Positions 1 to 12,709 of a DNA stretch of 64,000 nucleotides are shown piece by piece. The notes under the pieces were generated by a model, which was not told where the DNA came from, searched no databases, and saw nothing but the letters and a program-made list of their open reading frames with translations. The stretch comes from Urechis unicinctus. Its lineage: Eukaryota > Annelida > Polychaeta > Xenopneusta > Urechidae. The stretch is from contig CM067344.1 in NCBI GenBank assembly GCA_034190875.2, positions 14,370,801 to 14,434,800 on the forward strand, read 5' to 3'. The position numbers were made by a program, and so were the translations under genes. Every line of letters begins with the position of its first letter. Position 1 is the first letter of the stretch.

Positions 1-1964
1 ACAGCAATTAGTGCACATCACCAACGTATGTGTCGTTTCATAGGAGGGGTCAAGCTTCTGTACACAAGCTTCAAAATCACGATTACAAATAATATTCTGG
101 CTGGCTGAAAGTTAAAATGGACGTGAAAGATATCTGTTGCTATCAGAATATTCAATTTAATTTTGGAATGGTTTGGTTCGGTGCAACATTTTTCTGGTGG
201 GTTGATTTTGCCGACTGAATGCAGAATAAACAATTGCTTCTGCGTCTGATGTCGAAGATCAGGCAAGGTAAGGATCAAGATTGTTAGTCTTCTCTTCCGC
301 ATTATTGTGCTGCAAATTTACAACACTATCCCAGACCCATCGACCCGCTAACAGATGATCCGGGTACGAAAAGCCTAATACTGACATGATGAGCAAAAAG
401 CTCAAGTCAATCAGGCAGAGATCGACCACAGGCGGAGACTTCATATTAGAGACTGCTAGTGAAGCGTGCTGAAAATACGCATGGCCATCACAGGAGCGGT
501 GAGCCACACTTGGTGTTATGCCTCACCAGCCAGCCAATCTGTTGGCTACTGCAGTCAGTAATTGGCTATATTACAGCGTATGATAATAGACAGAGCACTT
601 TGACATTTAAACCATTAGCCAGTGGTAGTCTCCCAAGCTATGCAATATTGCATTCTCTACTCGGTATCCAATATCTGAGCAAGCGGCACATAGATACAAA
701 TACCCTCCATTGTTCTGTATGCGCATTTGTATAGCATACACTGTGACATTATTACGTGCATTATCAATGATTCAATGGCAAATGATACATTTATCCACAG
801 GCGCATATGCCTGTCTTCAGAACTCCCCCGAGCGACAGAGACGAGACAGGCGAAACTGAACGTGCTCGTTGAATGAATGAATGTTTGTGCATTTATCCAG
901 CTACCCTGGCCGTATTAGTCTCTAGGTGTCGGGGAAATACGCATTCAAAAATATTATATAAACAATGTTCATTGAAACAATGTGTTCATTTTCATGCCTG
1001 TGATTAACCTTGTTGTATTTGTTTTTGTTATATGTTCACCTTGCTCAAGTTACCATTTCCTCGTGAAGGACTTCGTTGAAATTAATATAAAACCTAAAAA
1101 TATTTTTCAGAAAGCCCTAGAGCAAGACAGGCTGCGTTAAATCGTTCTTTGGTACCGTCAGAGAAAACACTGTGCAACATGAAATCCAAGTGTTGCAATG
1201 CAACGCAGCACCACGAACATAAACTCACACGATTATTAATCTCGTTTAGAATCGATGGGTGTTGCTAAATAGTGTGCTGTGAGCCTATATTTGATTGTCC
1301 TTTAATATCCAATATATATAAAACAATCGAACCTCTTTTGGCATTTATTATTCTTTGCTTTATGTTTACATATGCCTATCACATTTATTTTTATAACTCT
1401 TACAATTAATGTACCACGAGCTGACTGGGTTATGAGCACCTTGTTGGATCTCACTGAACCTATAATTATGCGCAATATCGAAAGGTAATACAGCAGATTA
1501 CAACATCTTTATATCGCCACAATAGCTCATATCTACGATTGGCCATAACCAGTCAATTAGCAAGGTGGCACGGGGTCTTCTTATTTTTCATTCGTTTAGT
1601 AAAGAAGCAATCAACAAAGCTGAGTTTGTTTTGCGATAAAATTATGCTATTCATTTTTACTTTTAACTGTTACTACCACAAACTGACATCATCATCATCA
1701 TCATCGTCATTTTCATAATCATCCTCTAGATCATGATCATTTTCGACCTTGATACATATAAACATTGAAGATATGATTATATCACTAATGGGAGCGGTAA
1801 TGATAAAGTCAACATTAAAAGTGTACGCAACATTTTCCTGCGTTTGTTGATAACCTAGAGTAGGGTGTGCACATAGAAATGATACTCTGATCAACTGAGC
1901 TGGAATAGAGCTACACAACAGTAGGCGGAGTTTCATCTGATTCTGGGATATAAGATAACCTAAG

Positions 1965-2159
1965 CTATGCTATTGATCCAATACGCGACGTTTTATGGTG
2001 CCCAGTGGATAATGCATCTAATTCGGCAATGGACCGAATTGGAAAGGCATTTCTTAGGCCGCTCGTCAGATAAACAACCTTCACATCGGGAGAGAGAACA
2101 GCATTATTCAAAACAAGGTATTTCCGAATTGTGGCAATTAGGAATAACAATTTAACCAT
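1965..2159 (-). other. Short minus-strand ORF kept in all A copies, copy A1
   Basis: This is a 64-codon frame starting MVKLLFLIATIRKY with a hydrophobic N-terminus, and including the string AFPIRSIAELDALSTGHHKTS. The same frame, with the same start ATG, is open in A2, A3 and A4. I do not recognise the product. The substitutions I compared against A4 are mostly amino-acid changing, roughly what neutral drift would give. It is therefore either a fortuitous frame in a repeat or a fast-evolving small peptide. The inverted pair AATTCGG / CCGAATT with a 7-base loop lies within it at about 2021-2041. Confidence 0.2.
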
Positions 2160-2369
2160 TCTAAGTGCGTGACGTACTGTTTAGGCCTATCATAGAAACC
2201 AAAAAGTGAATATTCATCAATCACCTTTGGAAACAAAATAGGAAAGGGTAAGCAATATTCAGGTGAAAGCATTATTGCTCTTGTATGACAGGAAGTGTGG
2301 ACCAACTAACGCACCAAGTCTACTTAATGACCTGCTATATGTGCTTTACACAAGTGTTGTGACTGTCTT

Positions 2370-2760
2370 GTTTGATACCGTCCGTGGATGACTTGGTTTA
2401 TTTGCAATGACCGCCTTGTTTATAATGATTTAACAATGACAGGCATATCTTATTATGACTTCATATGCTATAACAGATTTGTTTAATTCTGACGTAATAT
2501 GCTTTAACAGATTTGTTTTATTCTGACGTAATATGCTATAACAAGCTTGTTGTTCATGGGACAATAATAAGCAGTGAAATACTTGTTTTATTGTGGCTTT
2601 ATATGCAATGGCTGGTTTGTTTGATTAGGGCATTATATGCTTTGGCCTGCTTGGTCTATTATGGCTATGTATCCGACAAACCTGCTTGTGTTATCATTGC
2701 ATTTACGTGCTGTGACAGTCGTGTTTTATAAGGGTTTTATATGCTATGACATGATTATTA
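2370..2760. repeat. Degenerate 33-34-bp minisatellite in A1
   Basis: About a dozen imperfect units of the form gcttgttttattatggcttt followed by atatgctatgaca are strung together. Spacing between successive cttgtttta motifs is about 33-34 bases, with clear point changes and small indels. The same tract occurs at the same relative place in A2, A3 and A4, so it predates the duplications of block A. Confidence 0.8.
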
Positions 2761-3431
2761 CATTACGACTCAATTTTGTTGTTTGGTAAGATCACACTTG
2801 TTGTGAAATGGTCATCATTTATGAGTGGCACTATAACTAGTAACAAATTGATACCAATAAAGATACTGTGGAACATTATCAGCATATTTGCTTGCTGGCT
2901 GGTTGGCTTAATGTGGCACCAAGGGCGCAATATAACACTGGGGGTATAGCCTTAATTTGAAATTTATACAAGTCAAACAGGCCTTCAACATCTTGATTGC
3001 CTCTTGGAAATATAAAAAAAGAACAGATATTTATCTTCGTTTTCGTCTGATTCAAGTACATCGTATGCATAACTAGCTGGATAAAATCAATGCTGATATA
3101 ACGTTAATTCTTCAGCTAGTGTTGTTTAGTTGCAAATGATCGCAGGCTGAAATCGAAACATACCAGTAAATAAATAATAAGGCCAGGGAAATTCTCATAT
3201 AAAAAGACACCCATAGGCTTCTTAAGCAGCATGTGGTTAATTCGGGGCATATATTTGACTTAGGTATTGACACAGACGAATTTTATCTGTCTTTTGGGCC
3301 GTTTGATAAATGTAAGATAATAATTGCTGGTTTAGTGACCTTTTTATATATATCAGTGGGTAAGCTTGGTTTTTTTCGGATCTGCTGAGTAACATCCTGT
3401 TAATCGTCATCGCCTTTGTGATTATGTTAAG

Positions 3432-4553
3432 GAGATAAGTAGTGGCACTATATTACGCCGGAGATTAGTTGGCCGCCACATTATGCTGGAGATCAGTAGC
3501 AGCACCACATTATGCTGGAGATTAGTCGCAGCGCCACATTATGCTAGAGATCAGTAGCGGCGCCACATTATGCTGGAGGTCAGTAGCAGCACCACATTAT
3601 ACTGGAGATTAGTAGCAGCGCCACATTATGCTAGAGATCAGTAGCGGCGCCACATTATGCTGGAGATCAGTAGCAGCGCCACATTATGCTGGATATCAGT
3701 AGCAGCACCACATTATGCTGGAGATCAGTAGCAGCGCCACATTATGCTGGAGATCAGTAGCGGCGCCACATTATGCTAGAGATCAGCAGCAGCGCCACAT
3801 TATGCTGGAGATCAGTAGCAGCACTGCATTATACTGGAGATCAGTAGCAGCGCCACATTATGCTAGAGATCAGTAACGGCGCCACATTATGCTGGAGATC
3901 AGTAGCAGCGCCACATTATGCTAGAGATCAGTAGCAGCACTACATTATACTGGAGATCAGTACCAGCGCCACATTATGCTAGAGATCAGTAACGGCGCCA
4001 CATTATGCTGGAGATCAGTAGCAGCGCCACATTATGCTAGAGATCAGTAGCAGCGCCACATTATGCTGGAGATCAGTATCAGAGCCACATTATGCTGGAG
4101 ATCAATAGCGGCGCCACATTATGCTTGAGATCAGTAGCAGCACCACATTATGCTAGAGATCAGTAGCAGCGCCACATTATGCTGGAGATCAGTAACGGTG
4201 CCACATTATGCTAGAGATCAGTAGCAGCGCCACTTTATGCTGGAGATCAGTAGCAGCGCCACATTCTGCTGGAGATCAGTATCAGAGCCACATTATGCTG
4301 GAGATCAATAGCGGCGCCACATTATGCTTGAGATCCGTAGCAGCACTACATTATACTGGAGATCAGTAGCAGCGCCACATTATGCTGGAGATCAGTAACG
4401 GCGCCACATTATGCTGTAGATCAGTAGCAGCGCCACATTATGCTGGAGATCAGTAGCAGCACTACATTAGACTGGAGATCAGTAGCAGCGCCACATTATG
4501 CTGGAGATCAGTAGCAGCGCGACATTATGCTGGAGATCAGTAGTGGCGCCATA
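3432..4553. repeat. 29-bp minisatellite, about 38 units
   Basis: This is a long, fairly homogeneous tandem array. The unit reads gagatcagtagcagcgcc then acattatgctg, which is 29 bases. Variant units (cagcacc, cggcgcc, ctagagatc, acattatactg) recur, which implies higher-order copying of small groups of units. A 29-base period is not a multiple of three, so it is not a protein repeat. The matching place in A3 (31680-31735) holds only one or two degenerate units, and A4 (51066-51110) only traces, so this expansion is specific to A1. Confidence 0.97.
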
Positions 4554-5998
4554 TCAGGGTGGCTTGCATCATGATCGGAATCCGCAATGCTTCTATCCAG
4601 ATTACCCTGACAATTTCCCAGATCTATTATGAGAAGTAGTCGTCACTTCACGTACAGCGTTATTGTATCAGATGGCCTTTATCCAATCCAATATGATAAC
4701 GGAATTAAACAAATGAGATTAGGCATCATACTGGTACAGTATACAAACTCATTTTACTGCATCATAATTCATCGGGTCGAAACACTCGGCTGTATAATAA
4801 CATTTAGGAAATGTTATCTTCAAGACTCAATATACATAAGGACTACGTGTCCCACAGGAACATGTAACTGCCGTCACATAGCTAAAGATTCTCCATGATG
4901 CCCCCCCCCCCCGACTTTACTTACATGCCATAATGGAAGGCATTTCGCGATATTAGTGACAATCAAGAGTTAGTAGCACTGTGTATGTAAAACGCTGAAA
5001 ACGGATGTTAACAGAGACATGAGAACAAGCAAGACTGAATAAACAATTCGTTTATAAATAACGTCACACTTTCTCTTTATAGCTTAAAACATATGGAATA
5101 TTCTGCCATGTCATCTACAATACCCTTCTCTTAATCAGCTTAACAACCACAGCAGGTCTGCTTGATGTAATCTGCAACATACATTTAAGAAACAAAGTGA
5201 TGACTTACGGCATATTCCGCATCATACTTCAGGCTCGTTAACCCATGAGGTCCGCTGTGAGGCTGTTATCTCGTGATGTATATAATTTAATGCGGCCAAA
5301 CAAGACCAGGAAGACGTACAATATTCAACTGCCGACGTCACTCAATCATCGCCACGGGATCAATTTAGTCTATTCCCGCGATACATTTGCAGCTGATACA
5401 TATTTCATTCCTTTATTGTTGAAGTATTCTCGAAGAAGAGGCGCAATTAAATAGTAAAATGTTCTTGAACACACACGGATATTGTCCTGTTAGCATTTGA
5501 GGTAATATCTGGGGTTGTATCCGGTGAAGTACTCCTGATGTATGTACTCATGCTAATAGACCGGACATGGTGCGGCTACGAAAGATGATTAGACCAATAT
5601 GCAACTACTGCAAAGCTGTAAATTTAGAGAGTATACAGTATCTGTTTTTGCACGTTTAACGTATATATATCTATTTAAGGGATGCTTCAAAATCACATGG
5701 TTTCTACTTCGTGTAAAAAAACAACCCCAAAATTCAAAATGCTGCTCCTTTACCTGTCTTTTACCAGCACCTATCAAAGCTCAGTCGTGTTCATGGCATT
5801 GGGTGGCGAGGCCCGGTGAATGTGTCATTGGCGACATTCAAATGCTTGGCAAATGAGATGCCTGCTTTCACTGCTACGTGTATGGGGTATGGTTGCGAGG
5901 GGTTGGGGGAGGTGGTGGCTTCCTCACGCATGTATTCCCGCTTATACAACAACGAATCAAATATATCAAATCAATGAACTATATACTCGTGCTGGATA
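4554..5998. other. Spacer between the minisatellite and B1
   Basis: This is single-copy within the window as far as I can see. It carries a poly-C run near 4900 and a G-rich patch near 5898-5920. The longest frames (89, 69 and 85 codons near 4629, 5245 and 5599) show no recognisable domain. It replaces the part of block B that is present in B2 at 31736-32105. Confidence 0.5.
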
Positions 5999-8900
5999 GA
6001 TTAATGAAACTGTCGATACTTCACATCGTAGTCTACACAGCCAACACAGAGCAATCACATTACGTATTCAGTGGTTGCATTGTATCCCCGCGGCCATAAC
6101 CTGCATACACGCTAACCATTAGTGGCGTCATCAAAGACAATACTGATTTGCATTCACCAGATGTAGAATGACGGACGTGTGTCCTCAGGGTGAATCCCGT
6201 GATTGAACAACGTCATGACCGAGGTATAAAAAGCCAACGGAGATATCCATTGGGCAACAGCAAACTGGTATCTCTTACAGCGCTGCTTCTGGCGCGTTAT
6301 AATGTAGGCAAGTTTAACACCCCAGTATCATAGATCAAGAATGTGGTACCAAGGAGTTTGCCGTTATGGAATAGGCTTAAGCGAGAAATGAGTCCACATA
6401 ATGCACCAAGCATTGCAAAAATTTTACAATTAACCACTTACAATATCACCTTCTTATAGATAGAGCCAATGGAAAATATTTGCTGTCTAGTATAAAAGTT
6501 CTAACTACCATAACCTTATTACATTCTGGTCTAAAATCCGTTGAACGTTACTCACTGATAATAGGGTCATTCCATGCATGATTCATATTTGATCATACAG
6601 CATATCTATATTTCAGAGGTCGTCCATTATTTACGATCATTAAGATGGGTGTACTAATGTATTATCACATTCCTGCAGTGTTGCCATTAGAGATATCCAC
6701 TAAAGGCCTCCATCAATAAAAATTTCATAATCACTGTTTAAAGTTTGTTAAATTATTTTGATTCAACGAAAAAACGTCGAAGGCAACCGTTTTACCCCAT
6801 GATGCTCGACAAATCAGAACGTGTAATGGCAATGAACTTTTAATCATTAATCTTAGTTTATTGTTCAGATATTGCAACCTGTCAAACCATTAAAAGTCAA
6901 AATAACGCCTAAGAGTAATTGGAAAAGCCCTTATTACGTAATTATTTCTGCTAATCTGCGATCGCATATATATATATTTCTAGAATCAATTAAAATTTGC
7001 ATTAGAATGATTTACTTTAAAAAAAATATATAATCAAGTATATGAGTGGGTGTACGAGTGGGTATATGAAGCATCATATTTAGAATTAGTAGGAATAAAT
7101 AGAAGCTATTGTTTTAAATTTTCACCAGGTATATTATCCTAGGGGTGGCGATGGAAAATATTAGTCTTTAGTAATAAATTACTGAAATGAGAATCCATGG
7201 CGAATGGCATATGGTAATATGCCTATGCTGTTTATTAATCATGGTGAAATGATAAAGGAAAGTTTGAGAAGAAGAGCCAGCTAAACAAGTGTGCATGCAT
7301 GCAAATGTAGATGAACCCAGTTTAAACATGTAACCGCAGCTTATCAAATAATACAACCAGCTTAAATGCAAATCTCGACATTTATATAAATGCAACGAGT
7401 CTAGAAGCATTTGAGTTATTCATGTAGTAATATTAAAGCTCGAAACCCATCCAGCATAGCAGTTAGCACTGAATATCCGTACGCTGCCTCCAACCCAACC
7501 ATAAAAGCTGGCTTTGTGATTTAATTTATATCAATTCATTGTCCAATCATTAACCCATTCGACGACTATTAACACGATTCATCGGCACAATATTGAAGAT
7601 TGATAACCCAATCACGAATTGACCGCTGCAATTCAAATTCGAATAGCCATAATCGGTATACCTTAGATAACCCAGAGACATACAATATCATATCATATGT
7701 GTCTCGGATAGCTTCACAACAAATTGAACCATGTCATGTATTGTTCACAAAGTCCTGCAACTCCATGCTTTATGGATTGCAAGATTCCTAAAGAAGGTAT
7801 TTATGTTTTATTACCGATAACCTTCTCAGCACTGCCCTATAGAGTCGTATAAATCGGACTTAACCTAAATCAGCCATGCACAGTAAGTTGGACGATATTC
7901 TGGCCCATTCGAACGGAATCAATTCAATTAGATCCATCTGTCTCGAGCTTATGATGACCAGCGATGCTCATGAAGACGGGATATAGTTGCTGAAGATGTC
8001 GTTGCTAAGCTGGTATTGATCTATGATGATATATCGTGTATTGGTAATATTTCAAGGTCAATTGTGGTGAGGTCATCTAGAGACTCATACGAGTGCTTCG
8101 ACGGAACGTCAATGAGACTTCGCAAGTTTTCACAAAAGGTCTCAGTAGTGTAATTGGCTGTTATTAAACTGAAGGGAAACCCCCTTCACTTTTGTCACGC
8201 AATATCGTGTTAAGATGCACCAGAGACACCAACTCGGTTAAATTGTTAAGATCAACTGACGCTGAGGAATTCATGGGGATAAACAGTGCTATTATCAATA
8301 CGCCTCTGTCGTTTCCCATTCCATAGCACTATACTTCTGAATGGACCTATTTGGCTTCAGCCTTATGAAGATCGAGCAGCCGTCAGTACATCGGTTCTGA
8401 GATCACCGGTTTGTAAATCCATTCGTATGTGATTGAGTAGAAAGATGGGGAAGAAAGTCAAGCCATTCGACCCAGCTTCACAGAGTTAATAAACTCAAGG
8501 TCGCAGTGAGCAATGTATGCGGGCAATATGCAATAGTTTATTTTTCAAATCATTGCCAGTATTATTGCGTCCTGAAATAATTATTTTATGCCATTATCCT
8601 TTGTTTATTAGTATGTGCCGACGTAGCGAGGATTAATTTTTACCATCTATTTACCATTTGGCAATAACTTCCATTCACTACGAATTATTGTATATTGGAA
8701 CATCTCAATATATTTACTGACCTTCTCAATTCGTTTTGTAGCTACGAGCTCTTTATTGAGTTATATCGCATTTGTCTGTTTGTAACGGTCATTTACTGAT
8801 TTGTACAATTGCTCTCAGAATTATGTTCAGTTATTTCGTCACAGAAATTGTATACATTTCCATCAATGTACAATGAATTGCTAGATACAGGAGCAGCTAA

Positions 8901-11690
8901 ACGTTACGAATAATTGACTTGCATTTGCATGTTTTGAACAATCGTTTACCTTTATGTGAGATTATTCGTAGAATTGTTTGCAGTTATTTCGTAATATACA
9001 TTAGAAACTTCAACAAAATAATGCTAATCGAATGTGATGTCATAGAAATGATATGATATTGAGTATCATGTGTCATCAATAACACGGAATGGCTCATCAT
9101 AAGTGTCCTCGCCCGAGTCGACAATTGGAGAAGATTAACCTATTAACCAAGCTAACGTATAATAATAACAACACACATTTTGTGGACATTTCGCTTAATG
9201 CATTGTAATTATAATACAAAGTACTTAATTCCCATATTAATATATCTCGATGTAGCTCATGAATTATGGCGAGCATATTCATGCGTCATTTGAGATATGT
9301 GGTGTGTTCATTTTGGTTCATCGGTTGTGATGACTATGGTAGGGAAAACTAGTTAAACGTAAAGTTGATATCAATGCAATCTTTCAATCGGTGATATAGA
9401 AGACCAAAGGCTATAAACTCACAACCGAGATTGGTCGTGCTGTGATACAATTAAGTGTGTATTGTTGCAGGTCGCACTGATGACCCTGAATTAGCAGGGT
9501 ACCCTTGTCAGACACCTGAGCATGACGTTGTAATATAATGTCATTTTAGGGCCTGCTGCTATTAGGCTTAAAGTAATAAACACTCAATGGTTTGCAATAT
9601 CGGCCACGCCACGTAGGTAGACCTATTATAATGGAAGCGAAATTGATTGTACTGACCTGTCAACTTTTGAAATGACTTGTCTGTATTGACATACATAATA
9701 AAACAAGGTTCAAATCCAGAAACCTCTTGTCCACCACAGGCGGGTAAAACCAACTCGGGCGGATTATCAGAACTGCCATCCTAGACGACTCGCTACCAAT
9801 GTCAGTTATGAGTGTGATCTGGAAATGCTTAACACGAATTGCAAGTAGCATTTGTGAGTTTGCAAGCTAACATTAAAAGGGTGGCAATCGCATAAAGATG
9901 CAGACATTGATAATCACCTAGGAAGATTGAAGTTTACCACACCTATCGTGACACATTACGCGTCAGACGCGTCTTAATTAAGCACAAGTATAGAAATACA
10001 GTAACAAGAAAATTGCCTACTCACATATATAAATGCCAAATGAATGCCAAATTAACAGTTGCCCCTACTGGTAATATCCGGCCAAGTCGGGCTGGATTGC
10101 TTGGAGTGAGTCATACTGTTTAATACCTTTGCGCTGCAAATTTACGACACAATCACGGACTCATAGACCCGCTAACAGATGATCTGTATACGAAAAGTCT
10201 AATACTGACATGATCAGGAAAAAGCTCAAGTCAAGCAGACAGAGATCGTCCACAGGCGGAGATGCATGGTTTCATGTTAGGGATAGCTAGTGATGCGTGC
10301 ATGATGGTCATCTCAGGGGCTGTGTGCCGGCCTTAGTGTTGTGCCTTACCAGTCCACCGATCTGCTGGCTGATCGGGTTTAATTGAGTCAGTATCTGCAT
10401 CTGGTTGTCTACAGGGCTCTTCCTGTTAGTTACACCGTAGATCAAACATCGCACGAAATACCACATCTCGGAGCGACTAGGAAAGGGCAGCAAGCAGCTA
10501 TCCTTCGATCATCTGGTGATTGCAACGTTACCGTAGTGTGAAATCCTATCTTCCACTGTGATGGTCGCTGGTCATATTGAACACTTACTTAAAATATTGA
10601 TCACGATGTGCTCCTTCGGCTGACTAAGTTACATGCATTCGCCGAGCCACCTAATAATATCTTTGGACTAGATACATTATAAAGCTCTATAGCATAGTCT
10701 GGCAGTTTGCGATGCGTGGAGAAGAATGCTTAACATCTCCTCTTAATGAATACAACTTTCGGATGTTCTTTCCTTGTACAAGCAGAATAGCACCACCAAA
10801 TACTTTAATTGTGTAAACGGCTAGACTATGAAAACTTGGCAACCAGTAGACTCACGTCTGATACTTTATATGGTTTCACATAATGCTGCACATATTTCTG
10901 TTTAACTGATTTGAAAAAGAGCTTCACAGCTGTACGTAGAACAGCAGTCGATTCCAGTTGTATGAAATAGCGAAGCTAATAACATCCCCAGAAATAATAC
11001 CCATCATGCGTATTGGGCAATGTAGACAATTCATCTGGATGTTTGACAAGAACGAATCTACTTGGTGCCCTGCAAAACTCTTGTCAGAGAAGCAGCCCCA
11101 GGACATAACACCGAGTGAGCATATAGCAGCTGCAATATACCAGTGACCTCAACCTTATACTGCTCCTTTTGAGCATTAGATAGAACACTTTGCTACCGTT
11201 CTCAAGGCTTGACGCTAAGCCCAGGCCGATTAGGGAAACTAAATGGAGAATTTTCACCAATCGATTCAGAATAGAATAGTAAAGAGCAACGATGCAGCGA
11301 ATCAAACCGTTATTGTTATAATGCCCAGTAATGCACATGTATTATCCTGGCGTTATATGCAGTGACCAGCTTAGTTCATTCCACTTTAACAGGCTAGTTT
11401 TTTATCATGATCTTATCATGGGTTTTAAACACCACAAACACCCCCCCACCACACACACACGCAGTTGTCGCGCTGTCAACCTCTTCATACATGGTTCCAC
11501 GTAACGATATACTGCTGCTTCGATTTGAAGTCGATCAACGTTCCATGTCAAAATATTCGTCGGTATAGATAGACCCAATGTACGGTGTTCATCGTGTGTA
11601 TCATACCCTAGACTCGCCTCGCGCGCTATCTCAGTGAATGTATCTGATACTTAAACATTTGGGTGGTGTTCTGAGATATTGCTAGCGCAT
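5999..11690 (+). repeat. Array block B, copy B1
   Basis: It aligns with B2 (32110-37904) over most of its length, with the same order of segments. It lacks the interval equal to about 32570-33590 of B2. Internally it is related to other blocks: 7560-7880 resembles C1 at 14690-15010, and 9640-10350 resembles C1 at 13651-14290 and the part of A around 310-500. That makes B an older, diverged version of a C-plus-A unit. The best frame shared with B2 (about 63 codons at 7600 and 34576) begins at TTG, and its likeness to block C is only at DNA level, so it is not called as a gene. Confidence 0.8.
6160..6240 (+). promoter_or_regulatory. Ultra-conserved TATA-containing block in B1
   Basis: These 81 bases are identical to 32264-32344 in B2. 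The 65 bases just upstream carry 8 mismatches, and the downstream sequence diverges again from about 6256. The block contains a TATA box (TATAAAAAG, 6225-6233), a palindrome GTCATGAC just before it, and a CGTCA core. These elements would suit a core promoter firing rightwards with a start near 6255-6265, but no open frame follows closely. Two tiny frames also lie inside: 12 codons on plus from the ATG at 6169, and about 20 codons on minus. Coding or structural RNA explanations therefore stay open. Confidence 0.4.
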
Positions 11691-11691
11691 A

Positions 11692-11710
11692 GTACATATA
11701 TATATATATG

Positions 11711-11768
<58 letters not shown>

Positions 11769-11789
11769 TATATATATATATATATATAT

Positions 11790-11834
<45 letters not shown>

Positions 11835-11880
11835 TAGATACATATATATATATATACATACATATATATATATCCCTACA
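11692..11880. repeat. TA microsatellite in B1
   Basis: Nearly pure TA dinucleotides with scattered TAGA and TACA interruptions. Open frames across it encode only Tyr-Ile runs and are artefacts. Confidence 0.98.
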
Positions 11881-11941
11881 TACATATCTATCTCTCTACT
11901 ATATATATATCTCTATCTATCTCTATCTCTCTATCTATAGA

Positions 11942-12007
<66 letters not shown>

Positions 12008-12080
12008 TCTATCTCTATCTCTCTCTCTCTCTCTATATCTCTCTCTCTATCTATATCTCTCTATATATATATATATCTCT
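11881..12080. repeat. CT/CTAT microsatellite
   Basis: A pyrimidine-rich tract of CT repeats with CTAT insertions directly follows the TA tract and passes back into TA at about 12060-12076. It is a compound microsatellite, not coding. Confidence 0.97.
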
Positions 12081-12083
12081 ATG

Positions 12084-12240
12084 GCTTCAGCCTAATGCTA
12101 ATTAGCAACAATGAGATCATCGGTCCTGAGAGGATTTGTTTGCAGATCGATTTGTCCGTATTCATGCCGACAGTGTTTATAGTAATGAGATGGAAGATAG
12201 TCCAGCCACTCAACCCTCTTGACCCAACAATCAAGCTAGC
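12084..12240 (+). repeat. Diverged partial copy of an internal B segment
   Basis: The sequence beginning ggcttcagcctaatg resembles 8353-8500 of B1 and 35400-35530 of B2 in order and wording, with many differences. It suggests that part of B was copied a second time before the microsatellite grew. Confidence 0.5.
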
Positions 12241-12280
12241 ATTCATTCTTACGTTCCAGGGAGGATAGATACGTTAATTG

Positions 12281-12688
12281 TAGGGTCCTTGTCCAAATAT
12301 TGTCAATGATAATTCAAAACTAAAAAGATGGATGCTAAGAATTTGCTAAGATAATCAATCGTTTCAATCGCCGTACATGGCCAATAAAAGCTCAATTGGT
12401 GAAATTTCAATTCAACAACAACAACAACAACAACAATATAAAGTTTCAAGTGGATACTATTGACTTTCTAAAGAAATCCATTAAAGAATGATCATAAATA
12501 GTTACAATATCACTTTAAATGTGTCAGAAGACCGTCACAAGGAAACCTTGTAAACGTTCGGGATGTACATGAGTTTCTTTTTACGGCTATAAAAATTTCG
12601 TCGTCGGTAGCCTGGTCGGGGTCGTGGGCAACAGGCATCATTTGACATGAAGATAATCAAAAGTTCTCACTCTCATCTGAACGCTGAT
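12281..12688 (+). repeat. Local tandem duplication, left copy
   Basis: It starts tagggtcc and contains a short CAA microsatellite near 12414-12435. It is repeated almost completely at 12710-13127. A third, shorter and more diverged copy lies at 40786-40880 in unit 3, so the segment belongs to the array. No protein is recognised. Confidence 0.9.
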
Positions 12689-12709
12689 CATACGTAATAT
12701 AGTTTCTTT

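Larger units (their letters stand above)
1..3431 (+). repeat. Array block A, copy A1
   Basis: This is the first of four same-strand copies of a multi-kilobase non-coding repeat. It aligns by eye with A2 (from 17221), A3 (from 25856) and A4 (from 47291). Landmarks shared in order are a 200-base opening segment (about 10-300), the ctgcaaatttac segment (about 310-500), a segment at 610-930, a segment at 1110-2165, a 33-34-bp minisatellite, and an end piece at 3080-3430. The window starts inside the repeat, so the array probably continues to the left. Frames that are open here are broken by small insertions, deletions or stops in the other copies, except the short minus-strand frame listed separately. 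No transposon protein, terminal repeat or target-site duplication was recognised. Confidence 0.85.

Noticed and set aside
3432..4553. A CRISPR-like array
   Set aside because: Units are contiguous with no unique spacers; it is a plain 29-bp minisatellite in a eukaryotic context.
11626..11885. Long Tyr-Ile repeat reading frames (also at 37723-38430, 40322-40561 and 46111-46374)
   Set aside because: They are translations of TA microsatellites in several frames on both strands.
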